From assembly GCF_035046485.1 (NCBI RefSeq), contig NC_085137.1, positions 377,828,706 to 377,892,705 of the forward strand: a stretch of DNA of 64,000 nt, given 5' to 3'. The DNA comes from Aedes albopictus (taxonomy: Eukaryota > Arthropoda > Insecta > Diptera > Culicidae). Position 1 is the first letter of the stretch; each line of letters starts with the position of its first letter. Below, one piece after another: positions 12,460 through 24,310 of this stretch. The translations under genes and the position numbers were made by a program. The notes beneath the pieces were generated by a model. The model had not been told where the DNA came from, did not search any database, and saw only the letters and a program-made list of their open reading frames with translations.

Positions 12460-12672
12460 CAGGCCGGACTCGATTATCCGGGGTCGGGTTTTGGCATTTC
12501 CCAATATAATATTTTTCAAACGGATTGCTGTAAGAAGCTGAAATTTTAACTAATCAATAACCAAAGTTGGCTTGACAAAATGTTAAAATTTCAGTTTTAT
12601 AGAGTATTCCGTTCCTCAGATATATGTTTCAGAAGCATCGGAACCCGACTCCGGATAATCGAGTCCGACCTG
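12460..12672. mobile_element. Pogo/Tc1-like MITE, 213 bp, TA target site
   Basis: Left end CAGGCCGGACTCGATTATCC and right-end complement CAGGTCGGACTCGATTATCC, with inverted similarity of about 30 bp and TA flanks at 12458-12459 and 12673-12674. The CTCGATTATCCGG terminal motif and TA duplication fit pogo-like Tc1/mariner elements. Non-coding. Confidence 0.78.
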
Positions 12673-12872
12673 TAGTTCCATTTCATATACATACTTATGA
12701 ACAAAAAGTGCATCAAATATTTTGCATATTGTTCACTGAACCACTTCCGATTATTCCTGAATGATTTGATACGATACTGATTATCACTTAAAATGGTAGT
12801 GTTTTGTTAGAATACAGCCTGGATTCGCTGGTTGGGCCCCGATTAGCGAATTTTGTACATTCGTTGGGGCAG

Positions 12873-14465
12873 CTCCCAACTAACAATTGCAAGTCACAAA
12901 TAAGCAAGCTTGCTGAATTTTTTCTTAATAATGGTTATGTTAGCTGAACTAAAATTATGCTCTACACATTACTGTTTAAATGATTTTTCAATTGAGAAAA
13001 TAGTCAATGTTCGACTTTCCTCATCGGTATCAACAATGATAAATTAAAACACTTTTCAAAAGTTTAATAAGAAATTTATTCGACAAGCATTGATTCCTTA
13101 ACAAAAGAGTTTGGCAAAACATTTGTCTGCATCTTATTAAGCTGATGTATCGATAAGCATATGCTCCTGAACAATGTGCTTTTCACTTGTCAAATAAACG
13201 CCTTCAGCCCGTCATAGTTTGACTCGAAACTTTGTTCGGATTATGGGATAAATCATGGCTAAAACTGTTTAGACAACCAAGTTATTAAAGAACCAATATT
13301 TTAAACGAATCACGTAAAATAAAAGAGATTAACATTGAGTGCCAAGAGACGTAATCAACTTAAAAATGAGGCATTTATTTATTATTATTAGCCTGTAACA
13401 AGATATCTTGTACCTTGATTATTATATTTTTTATCTTCCGCAGCAGTTCGATTGTACGAGACGCTTGGATCGATGCATTTGACATTTCAGTGCTGTCGTG
13501 TTTACTGAATATTGTTCCCACAGTCACCTAGATAACCAAACAGCATTCATAAATCGACACATTTCAAATATCCATAAACATCCTTATGCACTATTTATTG
13601 AACATAATATCAAGATTCCATGACAAAAGCATAAATAAAAAAAATGCTTAACGGATCTTCGACTGAGCATGAGTAGATTACCCGAACAGATGCTGTGAAT
13701 GCACCATGTCCATGACCATACCGCACCACATATTGCCATACATTTTTAAAGATCGATATTTAATAATAAAAATAAAAAGATATTCATTTCGCAATTAGTA
13801 CGTCTGGAAACAATATCTTCAATAAGTACCAACACTTTTTGGCCGCATTGGATACAAGTTTTCTCACCGTGCGATAAAAATACTGACAGCGAAATCAGAA
13901 TGGAAAACACGTGTTTTGGGCTGAACAGCCGTTGAAGTATGAGGCGTTGTTCAGTTGATTACCACGTGCTGTGCTAATTCACCACTGCTGAACACAAGTT
14001 CAGGAGTGATCTTTATTAAGTCATGGGAAGATTATGTTTTGCACTGGGTGTTGCATCTCACCATCTCTAGGATGGCGCAGATAGGAAGGCATGCGGCTGG
14101 CAATCGACAGGTCTCGAGTTCTAATCCGGATTTAGGTAATTTTATACGTAATTCTTATTTCATAATAGGTGTTCTCAACATGTGAGCAAATAATTACTCT
14201 CGTAAGAGTTCAACATTTTTGCATTTTATTTATTTTCAGTCATTTTTGCCAATGCTTAATAACAACTTTCTTGTACATTTGTAAAACGTTTTGAACAACA
14301 AAAAATTAAGTTGGTGCACAACATGATGCTTTATAACTTCTCCAAATTTGTGTGAACAAAACCCGAACATAGGTTGTACGTGAAAATAGTTCAAATGTTA
14401 TTCAACATTATGCTGAACTAATTCGTCATATTGGTGCCTGTTAAATAAGTGATTGTTAGTTGGGC
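12873..14465. mobile_element. Inverted-repeat element of about 1.6 kb with tRNA-like insert
   Basis: Left end CTCCCAACTAACAATT and right-end complement AGCCCAACTAACAATC bound this segment. Further inverted similarity follows inward (ACTTATTT/CACAAATAAG, GCTGAACTA/AGTTCAGCAT). No transposase is recognised and no target duplication is evident. Boundaries are approximate; it may be a composite. Confidence 0.5.
14072..14127 (+). mobile_element. tRNA-derived sequence (pol III box A and box B)
   Basis: ATGGCGCAGATAGG matches box A and GAGTTCTAATCC matches box B with one mismatch, about 30 nt apart. The words ATGCGGCTGGCAATCGA between them are typical of insect tRNA-like repeats. It is not a functional tRNA; no complete cloverleaf was found. 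Confidence 0.55.
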
Positions 14466-15241
14466 TGACGACTGATCAAAATGCTCTAGACACACGCGAG
14501 TGACGAAAATTACGTCACGAAACAATCACATACTTGCACAAACAGAATATGTATTAAAATTAAACAGTTAAGAAATGTTACAATAAAAATAGAAACCTTC
14601 TTGAGGATTTTTTTTTTGCTATATACGGTTTGAGGCCGTCTTGAGAGCCGTCTTCGCTGAAGCAGTCGTCTTCAGGTTGAAGGCGTTGAACTGGTCATCG
14701 GCTGCCGCCAACTTGCAAAACAAGTTGTACAGAAAGCTTATTTTTGTGACTATTTCCAATTTGAACAGCTTGCAATTCAGAGGCAAGCAAAGATCATCAC
14801 ATTATAATGTATACTGTAACATTTTCTTACTGGTGTGTTGCCGGCAAACATGTTGAAATATCCTGAATGACATTTTGTACTGTCAAGAAACCGGACAATC
14901 TCTGCCAATTCTCTTCCGAGGGGGATGCATTAAGTTATTTTGAGTTTATCTATGCATTTGCGTTATTGGCGATAATCTGGAGTCCATTTCTTGAAACTGG
15001 TTCCTTAATGATTCAGCTTGGTAGAGAAAGATTTGATGCAAACTTTGCGGTCAACAGATTTAAACAAAAACACCCATGACGAAGAAGAACAAACCTCCCA
15101 AATATATATTAGTTCCTCTAGTTCAGCATTAAACTTTTCACTGAGCAAAAGATATAAAATTGATATAGACTGTAGTAAACGAAGTAAATTGACATCATGT
15201 TACAATGGAACTTTCACTGATTAAAATCGTATCAAACTCCA
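14466..15241. other. No gene recognised
   Basis: AT-rich sequence with three open frames of about 70 codons that share no family features. Nothing further seen. Confidence 0.35.
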
Positions 15242-15870
15242 ACTCCTGTATACTTTTTGAGTTCCATTTTGGTCCCATATCAACTGTGCAAAATTTCAGA
15301 TCGATCGAGGATACTATACTTTAGCGCCCGCCATTTTTAGTTTTTCATACGATTTACTATGGGGGAAATATACTTCTTCAAAGAAAAATCGCTTGAGGGC
15401 ACCCATTGATCCCTAAAAATAAATCGTTGAATGATTTCTGTAGATAACTTTACGAGGAATCAGATCTCCGACGACCGCAAAGCGATGCGACATTCGTGGA
15501 AAAAGTTATTAAGCCTTACCCGATCGATAAAATGACGAGATTTTATTATTTATTGTTATTCCTTACATGTTTAACAGCGTTGGCATGGCATTCGGTTTTC
15601 AGTCAATAACTTTTCCACATGCCTTAGATCGCTTTGCGGTCTTCAGAGGGTTTGTTCCTCGCAAAATTTCCAACAGAAAGCATTTATCGATATATTTTTA
15701 GGGGTTAAGGGGCAACATGTGGCGATTTTTCTTTGAAAAAGTGATTTTCCCCATAGTAAATCGTATGAAACCTTAAAACGGCTGGCGCTAAAATATAGTT
15801 TCTCCGATCGAGCTGAAATTTTGCACAGTTGATATGGGGTCAAAATGGAACTCAAAAAGTGTACAGGAGT
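15242..15870. mobile_element. Foldback element, 629 bp, with long inverted arms
   Basis: The left end ACTCCTGTATACTTTTTGAG and right-end complement ACTCCTGTACACTTTTTGAG begin arms that stay complementary, with drift, for about 250-290 bp. Shared landmarks are the Gln-tract-free words CATATCAACTGTGCAAAATT, CATACGATTTACTATGGGG and GACCGCAAAGCGAT. Non-coding; target duplication not clear. Confidence 0.75.
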
Positions 15871-15899
15871 AAAATGTCTTTTCGTGTCCCACGCTACTG

Positions 15900-16600
15900 T
15901 ATAAACTCCGAGAGAATGATTTCCTGGGAAAAAACCTGGAGAAATTGCCGTAGTAATTTCTAAAGGAATTCCTGGATCAATTCCTGGAGGAATTTCTGCA
16001 GGAATTCTTGGTGGAATTTTTAAAGGTATTCTTGGAGGAGTTTCGGAATTAAATCCTGAATGAATACCTTGATGAATCCCTGAAAGAATCCCTATTGAAA
16101 TCCCTGGAGGATCTCCTGGAGGAATGTGAGGAGGTATTCCTAAAATAATCCTGAAGTAATTCCTTGGGAAATCCCTAGAGGAACTCCTGAAGGGAACTCC
16201 TGAAGTAATTCTTGGGGACATGCCTGTGAGAATTCCTGGAGGAATCTCTAGAGAAACCCCTAGAGCAATCTCTGGAGGATTTTCTTGAAGAATCGCTGGA
16301 TAAATTCCAGGTGTATAACGAATTCCTGGAAGAATTCCTCGAGGAATCCCTGGTGGAACCTCTAGAGGAATTCCTTTTGAAGTATCTCTAATGAAATACC
16401 AGGAGAAATTCCTAGAGGAATTCTTCAGAAATCTCCAGAGGAACTCCTGGAGAAATCCCTGCTTGAATTCCATTAGGAATGCTTAAAGAAATCACTGGAG
16501 GAATTTTTGGAGGATTTTGTTGAAGACTCACTGGAGAACTTTCAAGAAGAAACCCTGGAGGAATTCTTGGAGAAATCCTTGAAAGATAAAAATTGTATCA
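15900..16600. repeat. GAAATTCC-class degenerate repeat block
   Basis: Runs of AATTCCTGGAGGAATT-like words with mixed 12- and 15-nt spacing. The 276-codon - strand frame reads as IPPGI/IPLEI-type repeats because the words keep frame. It is repeat translation, not a protein-coding gene. Confidence 0.75.
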
Positions 16601-17144
16601 ATATGGCTCGAGACTACTTCACTAATCTCTATAGAGATTCATGTAAAAATCGCTTCAAGCGGCTTGCGGAAATCCATGTTATGGGTAGTACGGAAATCGC
16701 AAGAAATTTCTTGGCCTATCTCGATGAGTGGGAAATTCAGGCAAGGAATCGCTCAAGAAATAAGAAAGCGTCGCTTTGTTGCGGATCCTAGTACGGAGCT
16801 GAAACGAAACGTCAAATCAAATGGGGCTTGTTGTGTTAAATTTCTTGACCATTCCGGTCACGGAAAAATAATGCACTGAACGAAAATTACTTGAGCGATT
16901 CCGTTTGAAGTGCATACCTCGCAGTGAATGATTTTTGTTCATAGGTTTGAATTTGCAGCGAAGGTATTTATTATTGAAATTTTCAAACATTTTGCACAAT
17001 AAATGTTCACATTTTTTAAATTTATTTCGAAAATACTTAGGTTGATCCACCGTCTGCCCTGCTCTCAGCGCGATCGTCAAGGACGACGCTGGTGTGTGTG
17101 CTATCAGGCACTTATGTCGTGGCCTTTTCTCTCTCTCGCGCTGC
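16601..17144. other. Sequence upstream of the putative 5' UTR exon
   Basis: Ordinary AT-rich sequence that becomes GC-rich after about 17040. It would be the proximal promoter if the start at about 17149 is real. No TATA box found at the expected distance. Confidence 0.3.
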
Positions 17145-17172
17145 ATTCAGTCAGTCGTCGTCGTCGTCGTCG
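17145..17172 (+). promoter_or_regulatory. Candidate initiator cluster (TCAGTCAGTC) with TCG microsatellite
   Basis: ATTCAGTCAGTCG matches the arthropod initiator TCAGT twice. It is followed immediately by (TCG)n to 17172 and preceded by CTCTCTCTCG, a GAGA-type tract. No TATA box is placed correctly. Position at the start of the GC-rich block suggests a TATA-less promoter; this is pattern evidence only. Confidence 0.3.
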
Positions 17173-18232
17173 GTGTTCTGTTCCTGTGTTGCGAGACTGG
17201 ACTGGACTGTGAACAAGGGCGCCCCCAACACTTCAGCGCAGCCAAAAGCAACGGTTGCCAGACTCTCTTCTCCGTTCGTCGCGCGTCGCGGTTGTGGTGT
17301 GTTCGCTCGCTAGTACAGCGGAATCACCAGTGTAGTTCATTTCGCAGTTCGCAGGAGGTTCAGTTTCGCTTCAGACCTACATCGCCGCCACAAGCAATTT
17401 CAGTGCCTCGTGCGCGCTCTTGGCCTCTCTCTGCGTGTCTTGTGAGTAACGTACACACACCATATACCGCTGCCGCCGCCGTCGTCGCGCACCATCGTCG
17501 TCTGCTTCCAAAAAATCATCCAGCAACGCGCGGATCAAAGTAGTGTCGATTTCCTCCGAAAAACATCACCCATTTCGCGTGGCCTCTCTCCATTGTTGCA
17601 AAAATCTTCTGTGGCTTCAAAATGAGCCAGCAAGCGTTCTGAAGGATGACGTTCGCGTTTCGAGCACGGTGATCCGGTTGACGTTTTCCCGATAGGATTT
17701 CGTGTACCGTTCGTTCACCAATACCGCAGTACTACGCTCAGTCAGTCAGTACACAGCAGCAGTAGCGAGCGATCCGGGATTGTCATAGTCGTGTCTAGTG
17801 TGTGCCGTGGCTGCCGCTTTCCGTGTTCGCGGGGAGGACAGCGAGAGAGTGCGTGGTGTGATTCGCAAAAAATAAAGTAGGAAAATTGAACGGCGAGTGT
17901 TTCTCACTAATAGTGCGTGCGTGAAGAGCAGTCTACATTTTCTGCTCCTGTCGCGAGAATCTTCCAAAGTAGCGAGAAAGTTGGATCGCGACTGAGGGAT
18001 ACCAAGAATCCCGAAGGAATACATCCAGTAATAATCTATTGTGTGATAGTAGTTTTTTGCAATTCATAAGTTAAGCCCTTTTAGCGATTCATTTAGTAAT
18101 CGTAGAGTGCTGTGTAAATTCTGTAGAACGGAAGAGCAGCGCGCAGTCAGTGTACGAGAAAGGAGTAGTGTGAGCAAGATAGTGGAACTGGTTCCCGTTT
18201 TTGCTCGCTGAACGCAATACACAAATCACCAC
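17147..18232 (+). other. Candidate non-coding 5' UTR exon of SERCA
   Basis: A GC- and CpG-rich island-like stretch in AT-rich surroundings, ending in the strong donor CACCAC|GTAAGTGT at 18233. No ORF here looks like a protein. It has the texture of an insect 5' UTR (CAG/TCG-rich, many short open frames) and is the best partner for the acceptor at 24958, giving a 5' UTR intron of about 6.7 kb. A second possible donor, TCTT|GTGAGTAAC at 17441, could define a shorter alternative exon. The true start site could be at either TCAGT cluster in this block. It could instead belong to another, non-coding transcript. Confidence 0.45.
17738..17751 (+). promoter_or_regulatory. Second candidate initiator cluster (TCAGTCAGTCAGT)
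   Basis: Three overlapping TCAGT initiator matches, followed by CAGCAGCAGTAGCGAGC. The cluster lies about 490 nt upstream of the strong donor at 18233 and would give a shorter first exon. No clear DPE or TATA is visible. Confidence 0.25.
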
Positions 18233-19692
18233 GTAAGTGTTTACGGAATCGTACGATGGATGGATGGGAAGAGGAGGAATTTCGCAGAAGGGGGTGTTCG
18301 TTTCGTCGCCCGCTGTCCTCGCTTATCGTTTCACGTACTCTCGAGACTTCTGATTCGGTGCTGGTTGATAATTATTTACGTAAATTTGGGGCAATTACTG
18401 TGCCGGACGGAATCCGTCTGTGGCTGGTGGAAGAGTGCTTCGCCGACAGTTTTGAGGTTATGGTCGCTTCGCTGCTGGCTGGGTCGTTTGCCTTTCTTTT
18501 ATTTTTCGTGGCTGGCTGCTTGCGTGTAGCTTTTCTTTACACCAACACCAGCGAAACAAGTTGCTCATGTTTATAGCAATTTGTGGCAAAGAGGTGATCG
18601 GCCGCCTACCGATCGGATCGGAGCCGCCAGGTAACGCTCTGGGCTTCTTCAACTACGCGGTGTCTGGAAATGCCGGTGTTCGGAAACGATCAGCCAACCC
18701 GGGAGTTTCTTGACAGCTGCCGAACAACGTCAGCGTACCTAAAAATTTTGGTCCGGGTGGTACTGTCAGATTCAAAGCGGCAAGCGCTACTTTTGAAAAG
18801 GACGAAAACCGACAATAACAAACCGAACAAAAAATATTAAAACATTAAACAGAAACATTTAATTGTTGTTTCCGCTTTTTTGTGGTAGATAAATGCAAAT
18901 TAAGTGTGGCATAATGAATTTGTTTACTAGAAGCGAAAATTATATCTATAAAACAAGTAAAGGCAAAGTAATCGACTTTCATAAAGTTAATAAGAAGCTC
19001 ATGTTTTTTTCTAGTGCGGTTATTAAGCACCAGCAAATAATAAATTAGGTTACTTATGCTAACATTTTACAGCTACATATCTGGTGGCCAAGTCAAAATG
19101 GAAGTTAAAAAGAATCATTTGCAGATGTTTTTTTTTTTTCGAGTTTGATCTTCGGTTTGGTCTAGCATGCGCAGTCACCAATTAATATGGAAGACCGTTT
19201 AAACATGTTCTTTTATTACATATCTTACAACAACAAAAAGAAAAATCAAAATAACTTCAATTTAATAAACATTAGTGTTTGCACTTCTGTTGAATACGTC
19301 TTTTTGATACGAAACGCTAGCCTCTTGTTGGCTTCCACTCACCACGAAACAAAAAGATGTTTTCGCATGGACAAAAATTGTTGCGTCAGTGAAGGATGGA
19401 CCCGTTGTTTACGAACAGTAGCGACATCTGCGATTTGCAAGTAGGTACGCGAAACTGAGCTCATCTGTCAAGTTACGGGGGGGTTGCGATCAGCATTCAG
19501 CAGAGCCATCGCTGCGCCGGCTGCGTTGTCATTCGTCATGGTTCGTTTGTGTCGGCTTGGATAGCAACACAGCTTGAGTACGACGATCACCGGGGAGAAA
19601 GAAGAAGCGGTAAACAAACAGCTGTCATTGTAATTTTACGTTCAAAACGGTGTTGTTTTCGCAACCATTTACAGGTCTTTTCTTAATAACGC
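18233..19692. other. Start of the putative 5' UTR intron; no gene seen
   Basis: GC-rich to about 18700 (open frames in several phases from composition), then AT-rich. No recognisable repeat or exon. Confidence 0.35.
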
Positions 19693-20002
19693 ATGGTCCA
19701 CTGCACGAATTTATTCTGGCCTGCTTACTCTCACACGAAATTTGACGTTTGAGAGGTGCCGACACCGCTCAAACGTCAAATTTCGCGTGAGAGTAAATGT
19801 CGTTTTTCTTTATTATCCAGTTCCAACCTGGGTTGGAACTGGATCAGATCACAGTTTCAACCCCAACTCGACTTCGGTTTTGCTTGTACTAAAGTTTGTT
19901 TGACGTTGTTTGTTTACACATTTTCCGCCAATCCAGTTCCAACCCAGGTTAAAAAAGAAAAACGGCATAAGCAGGCCAGAATAAATTCGTGCAGTGGACC
20001 AT
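19693..20002. mobile_element. Foldback element interrupted by a 170-bp MITE
   Basis: The left arm starts ATGGTCCACTGCACGAATTT and the right arm ends with its exact complement at 20002. Inward, both arms continue through TTCTGGCCTGC, TTACTCTCAC and CGAAATTTGACGTTTGAG to a short loop near 19756-19766. The right arm is split between GTGAGAGTAA and GCAGGCCAG by the MITE at 19798-19967. Without that insert the element is an almost perfect palindrome of about 137 bp. Confidence 0.85.
19798..19967. mobile_element. 170-bp MITE, copy 2, nested in a foldback
   Basis: Same TIRs, same length and nearly the same sequence as 6718-6887. TAA follows the right end (19968-19970) and precedes the left end with one extra A (19794-19796), as expected for duplication of TAA in the target palindrome. 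Confidence 0.82.
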
Positions 20003-20050
20003 AGGAAAGATCGGGATAACACGCGCTCCCGTCGACATCTAAAAGTTCAA

Positions 20051-20902
20051 TACCGCCAGTAGGGGTGACATTGGACCTGGGGGTAACTTTGGGCCAAAAA
20101 TCAAGACTAAAACTAAACTAAAATTGATTTAAAGTGATGAACAAGGATATATAACTTGCGTTAACCGTCCAATGTAGAAAATGTCACATTTGGTTGATAT
20201 TCCATTGAGAAAAATTGATGTGATTAGCCAGTCGTCTGACGACACCACAAACAAAAAAATGGATGTGAATTTTATGGTTCGGCGTAGAAAATCGGTGTTT
20301 CAAAATGCCCAGTAGAAAACAGCTGAACACCGGACATGTAATGAATTACAATTCGACAATGATTTTTCATAAGGGCCAAACTGACTTGATCGATTTCTCT
20401 TCGTGGACTCTCTCTTTCGCTAATAACTTGATCAAAACAAACAAAATCATTATTCTTTTTGTTTCTATAGCAACATATAGTCGTCTTCTTCGCATTTCAA
20501 CCTAAAAATCTTTGAAAAATTCAATACACATTCTGTGATAACACAAAGAGAGGATCGATGAAGAGAACTTGAAAATGTCAGTTAGGCCCAAATGAAAAAT
20601 CAGTGTCGAATTACTCACAGAGAAACTGACATCACACTCTGCTCGCATCCCATCGATCACCTTTTCAACGGTTGATTCAAAATATTCAGTAGTAGGTCGA
20701 TGCATCGTTTTTGCTCCTGTTTGACGTTTGCTCACTACCACCACCTAGTGGTGGCCCAGCCAAGCACAGTATATTTAGCATTGGCCGATTACGTTTTCGT
20801 GACGATCTTTTCTAATTGAAATGTGTTGAAGCATTTATACTTGAAATAAACCAAAACAATATAAAAATCAATTTTTGCCCAATGACACCCCCCTTGACGG
20901 TA
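20051..20902. mobile_element. Inverted-repeat element of about 850 bp with an inner foldback
   Basis: Left end TACCGCCAGTAGGGGTGACA and right-end complement TACCGTCAAGGGGGGTGTCA. Inside, about 20345-20614 is itself an inverted repeat (ATTTTTCATAAGGGCC/ATTTTTCATTTGGGCC; TTCTCTTC...CTCTCTTT). Non-coding, boundaries approximate. Confidence 0.55.
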
Positions 20903-21119
20903 TGTTTTCCTCCAATTACTGAAAACTCTAAATCAAATAACGTTGTCAAAGCAAACCTATGATCGGCAAATGTAACACGCCAAGAAATTAATGTCGTTTT
21001 CGGTTATTCCTAAAGCGAACTAGTTTCGCCCCAGATCCACCCTAAGTACTGTCAAAACGTTCGTTTATTCAATCGGATCGGATCCGGATGCGACCCAAAA
21101 ATGACGAGATTCGCTCTGC

Positions 21120-21610
21120 CACGGAGGAATTCCTGAACAAAATGTTCTGGGAGAAATCCCAGCAGATATGGCTTGAGAAACCTTAGCTTGATCACCAGAA
21201 GAATTTGTATTCCTTTAAAAATGCCAGAGGAAATTCTGGGAAATCCTTAGAAGAACACCTAAGGAATATATAAAGGAAGATCGAAAAGGAAATTTATAGA
21301 GGAATCATGAAGAAATTACCAGATAATTTCCAGGATGAATTGTTCATATATTTTTTTTTTAACCTAGAAGGATTCTCGGAAAAATTCCTGGATGAATTCC
21401 CGGTAGAATTTCTGAAGGAATCCCAGTACCAATTCACCGAAGAAATCTTGAAAGAAATTCCTGAAAGAATCTCTAGATATTTTCCTGAATAAGTCCAGCG
21501 TGACAGATAATAAGCCAGAACAAAATCTTTGGGAAATATCTGAAGTAATTCTTATAGAAGTACCCGGAATAAATCCTGACGGAACACCAATCGGAATTCC
21601 TAAATTGCCT
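21120..21610 (+). repeat. Purine-rich GAAATTCC-class block
   Basis: Repeated GAAATTC/GGAATCC words with no exact period. The 61-codon frame at 21307 is repeat translation. Confidence 0.55.
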
Positions 21611-21698
21611 TCACAGTTTTTTTTTCAGAGATTTGTCTTGGGATATCTCTAACAATTACTTACGGTTTCGCTTGATTACCTTTTAGAATTTATGAGAA

Positions 21699-21956
21699 AC
21701 TAGCTGTACCCGGCAAACTTTGTCTTGCCTACTGCGTTTTTTTGACGTTTCAAGTTTCTAGGCAAGACGAAATCCCTGGTCAAAATGTATGGAAGATCGA
21801 TTTTCAAAAACTATTAATTTTAACATGTTTTATGCCTCATAAACCTTCCTTGGGTGAAAACTAACAGAACAAAACTAAGACGACCAAAATCGGACCTTCC
21901 GTTCGTAAGTTATGCGCGGTCTCACGTATGCCACTGCATTTTTATATATATAGATT
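21699..21956. mobile_element. Dispersed repeat starting CTAGCTGTACCCGGCAAACTT
   Basis: A recognisable dispersed-repeat head, TAGCTGTACCCGGCAAACTT followed by TGTCTTGCC, and a TTTTTATATATATAGAT tail. I recognise this type from arthropod genomes but cannot name the family with confidence. It lacks inverted ends and coding sequence. Confidence 0.4.
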
Positions 21957-21999
21957 TAAGTTTTACTTCATTTTTTACCAGCAGTTTCTTCTATGAATC

Positions 22000-23110
22000 A
22001 AATGTCTTTAAATTGCTCCTGCAGTTCTATGGAAATTCCTTCAGGAGTTGCACCAAGAATTGGGATTCCTTGCCGAATTCGGGATTCCTTACCCAAAAGA
22101 TTCTTTTAGAATTCCTTCAGGAGTTCCGAAAACATCAAGGCCGAAGATCCCCAAGTGCTTCTGATATTCGTCTAGTAATTTAACATTCTTTTGAAATTTC
22201 TTCAAGAGTTCCCTCTGAGATTCAGCCAGATGTATCTACTGAAATTGCTCGACGAGTGGCTCCGGGGGTTTCTTCAGAAGTACGGTTGGAAATTCTTCCA
22301 AGATTTTTTGAAATTTTTTTAAGATTGCGCACCGAAAACTCCAAGGCCAAAAAAACACAAGTATTTTCTGATATTCGTCCAGCAACTTCTTCAGAAGTTG
22401 CTGATGGCATTCCTTCAAAGAATCCTACTGAAATTTCTGCAGAAATTTCTCCTTGGACTTCAACAGAAGTTCTTGTTGGCATCCTGGTAGGAGTTCTTTC
22501 AAAGAGTTATTCATAAAATTGTCACACAAACACAAACGTCTTATATTGACTAATCCAAATGACTGTGTGGTAGTGGTTTGTGTTCAAACTCCCCGTGTTA
22601 AGAATTTGTAAGAACTTTGTAAACAACTTTTGTTCTCCCGTATATGGATAGGCTTGCATTAGGTTTCGTGAGACATTTTTTGCAAAACTCAATGATGTTG
22701 AATAGGATGCTAAAGTGGAGCCCATATGCTTACATGCTTCCATTTAACCGTGTGCAAAATGTATGAATGTCGCCTCTACTTAAGCATCGCATTCAACATC
22801 ATAGGCGATCGTATGTTGCCTGGGTTCTATCCGGATTTGTTCGACTTCCTTCAGAAAATCCTCCAGAAGTTTATCTGGGCCTCCTCTATAAGTTCATACA
22901 GGAAATACTTCCAATATTTTAGTTCTTCTGAAGTTTCTTCTGAAATCCTGTAGAAGTTCCTTATAGAAATTTTCCAGAAGTTTTTCTTGGGAATTCCCCA
23001 AGGACTTCTGGAGATCTTTCGTGAGTTTCTTCTAAAAATCCTCCAGTAGTTCATTCTGAAAATTCTTCATGAGTTCTTTTTAAACTTTTTTGTGCATTTT
23101 TTTTGAGAAG
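22000..23110 (-). repeat. Pyrimidine-rich GAAATTCC-class blocks (22000-22500, 22840-23110)
   Basis: TTCTTCAGAAGTT/CTTCAAGAGTTCC words dominate on the + strand. Between the two blocks lie unrelated sequence and the foldback fragment at 22691-22825. Confidence 0.5.
22691..22825. mobile_element. Left-truncated relative of the 1343-1491 foldback
   Basis: GATGTTGAATAGGATG with TAAAGTGGAG on the left, and the complementary CTCTACTTAAGCATCGCATT and CAACATCATAGGCGATCG on the right, ending GCCTGGGT. The left outermost 20-odd bases present in the other copy are missing. Confidence 0.6.
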
Positions 23111-23901
23111 AATTGAAACAAAGTATACACCCAAGAATTTGCCCAATTAAAATGTCATTAAATTATCACAGATTTTTGTCGGTGATTTCTTGAAAAAAAA
23201 ACACCGAAATCTCGATTTTTTACTAAGAAAAATGTCAAAAAATCCCATCCCTATCAGATAATTTTATTATTTCTCTGTTCTATATTTTGTTTAATGTTCG
23301 GTCATGTTTTCTTGGTATTACTTGGTATAGAATATTAAGGTAGAATTCATGTACAAATGTCTTACAAAACTATTAACTATTTGTAGAACAAGCTTTTCGA
23401 CTGGTAAATCCGAGAGAAAAGCCCTTTTTCAAATAATTCAAATTCGACCCGACATTCTCACCTAAAGTTCCCAATAACAATTCTGAGATTATTGATGAAT
23501 TGCTCGAGTTAGATTTGGTTTATTTCTGACGTTTTATTTGTGTACTTTTAACCTCTTCTAATTGATGTATTATTCATTATAGTTGTTGATGTATTTCTGA
23601 CCTTGATAAGGGTTTTCAACAAGATAAATCCGGAAGATTTTTGGTGGAAATCATCCATCAATTTTTTAACTGAAATCTTTAGTAGCTCAAAAATGTATTT
23701 TCCTGACTTGAATTTTTCAGTATAGTTGGGAAAAGATAATGAATTTGTTTTGTGATTTCATCATCCTGTTTTGATAAATCATAAACCACATATTCTCCTA
23801 AGAATGGTTAAAGTTGTTTAGTCAACAAATACAAATTTTCCAGCTGGCTTTTTCGGAAATTTAATTTTTTCTCAAGCAACCATGTTGTACATTTTACTAT
23901 A
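23111..23901. other. No gene recognised
   Basis: AT-rich sequence; nothing identifiable. Confidence 0.35.
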
Positions 23902-24310
23902 CTGCACCCACTCGCATAACAGTCCCACTTGTAAAAAGTAGGGATTAAGAAAACGACATTTGAAGTTTGAAAACTTGTTTCCATATAAAACTTTGAAAAA
24001 TCGCCAAAATTTGAAAAATATTTCGATCATCTCGAAACTTTCACAGACTGCTTTGCACTAATTGTGAAAAATATTACAATCACTACAAAGTTGTTCAGTT
24101 TTGTGTTACGTGACACAAAAATCAATGATGGGACTGTTATGCGGGTACTTTCAATATGGAACGCTCATGACTTAGTATTTTTTTCACACATTGACATAAA
24201 AAATCGTAATTTTTATTATTATTATTGCAAGTACACCGAAAATGATGACTATTCATAAAGTTAACTCAAAAGTGAAGAGTGAAATGGGACTGTTATGCGA
24301 GAGGGGGCAG
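23902..24310. mobile_element. MITE of 409 bp with TATA target duplication
   Basis: Left end CTGCACCCACTCGCATAACA and right-end complement CTGCCCCCTCTCGCATAACA, both followed by GTCCCA. Flanked by TATA at 23898-23901 and 24311-24314. A much shorter relative is at 58373-58448. Non-coding. Confidence 0.8.

Noticed and set aside
15643..16473. 276-codon - strand frame with IPPGI-type repeats
   Set aside because: Translation of a GAAATTCC-class repeat joined to the end of a foldback element; no conserved domain.
1..16900. A second protein-coding gene upstream of SERCA
   Set aside because: All open frames are about 120 codons or less (except repeat translations), with no recognisable domain, conserved splice pattern or codon bias like that of SERCA.
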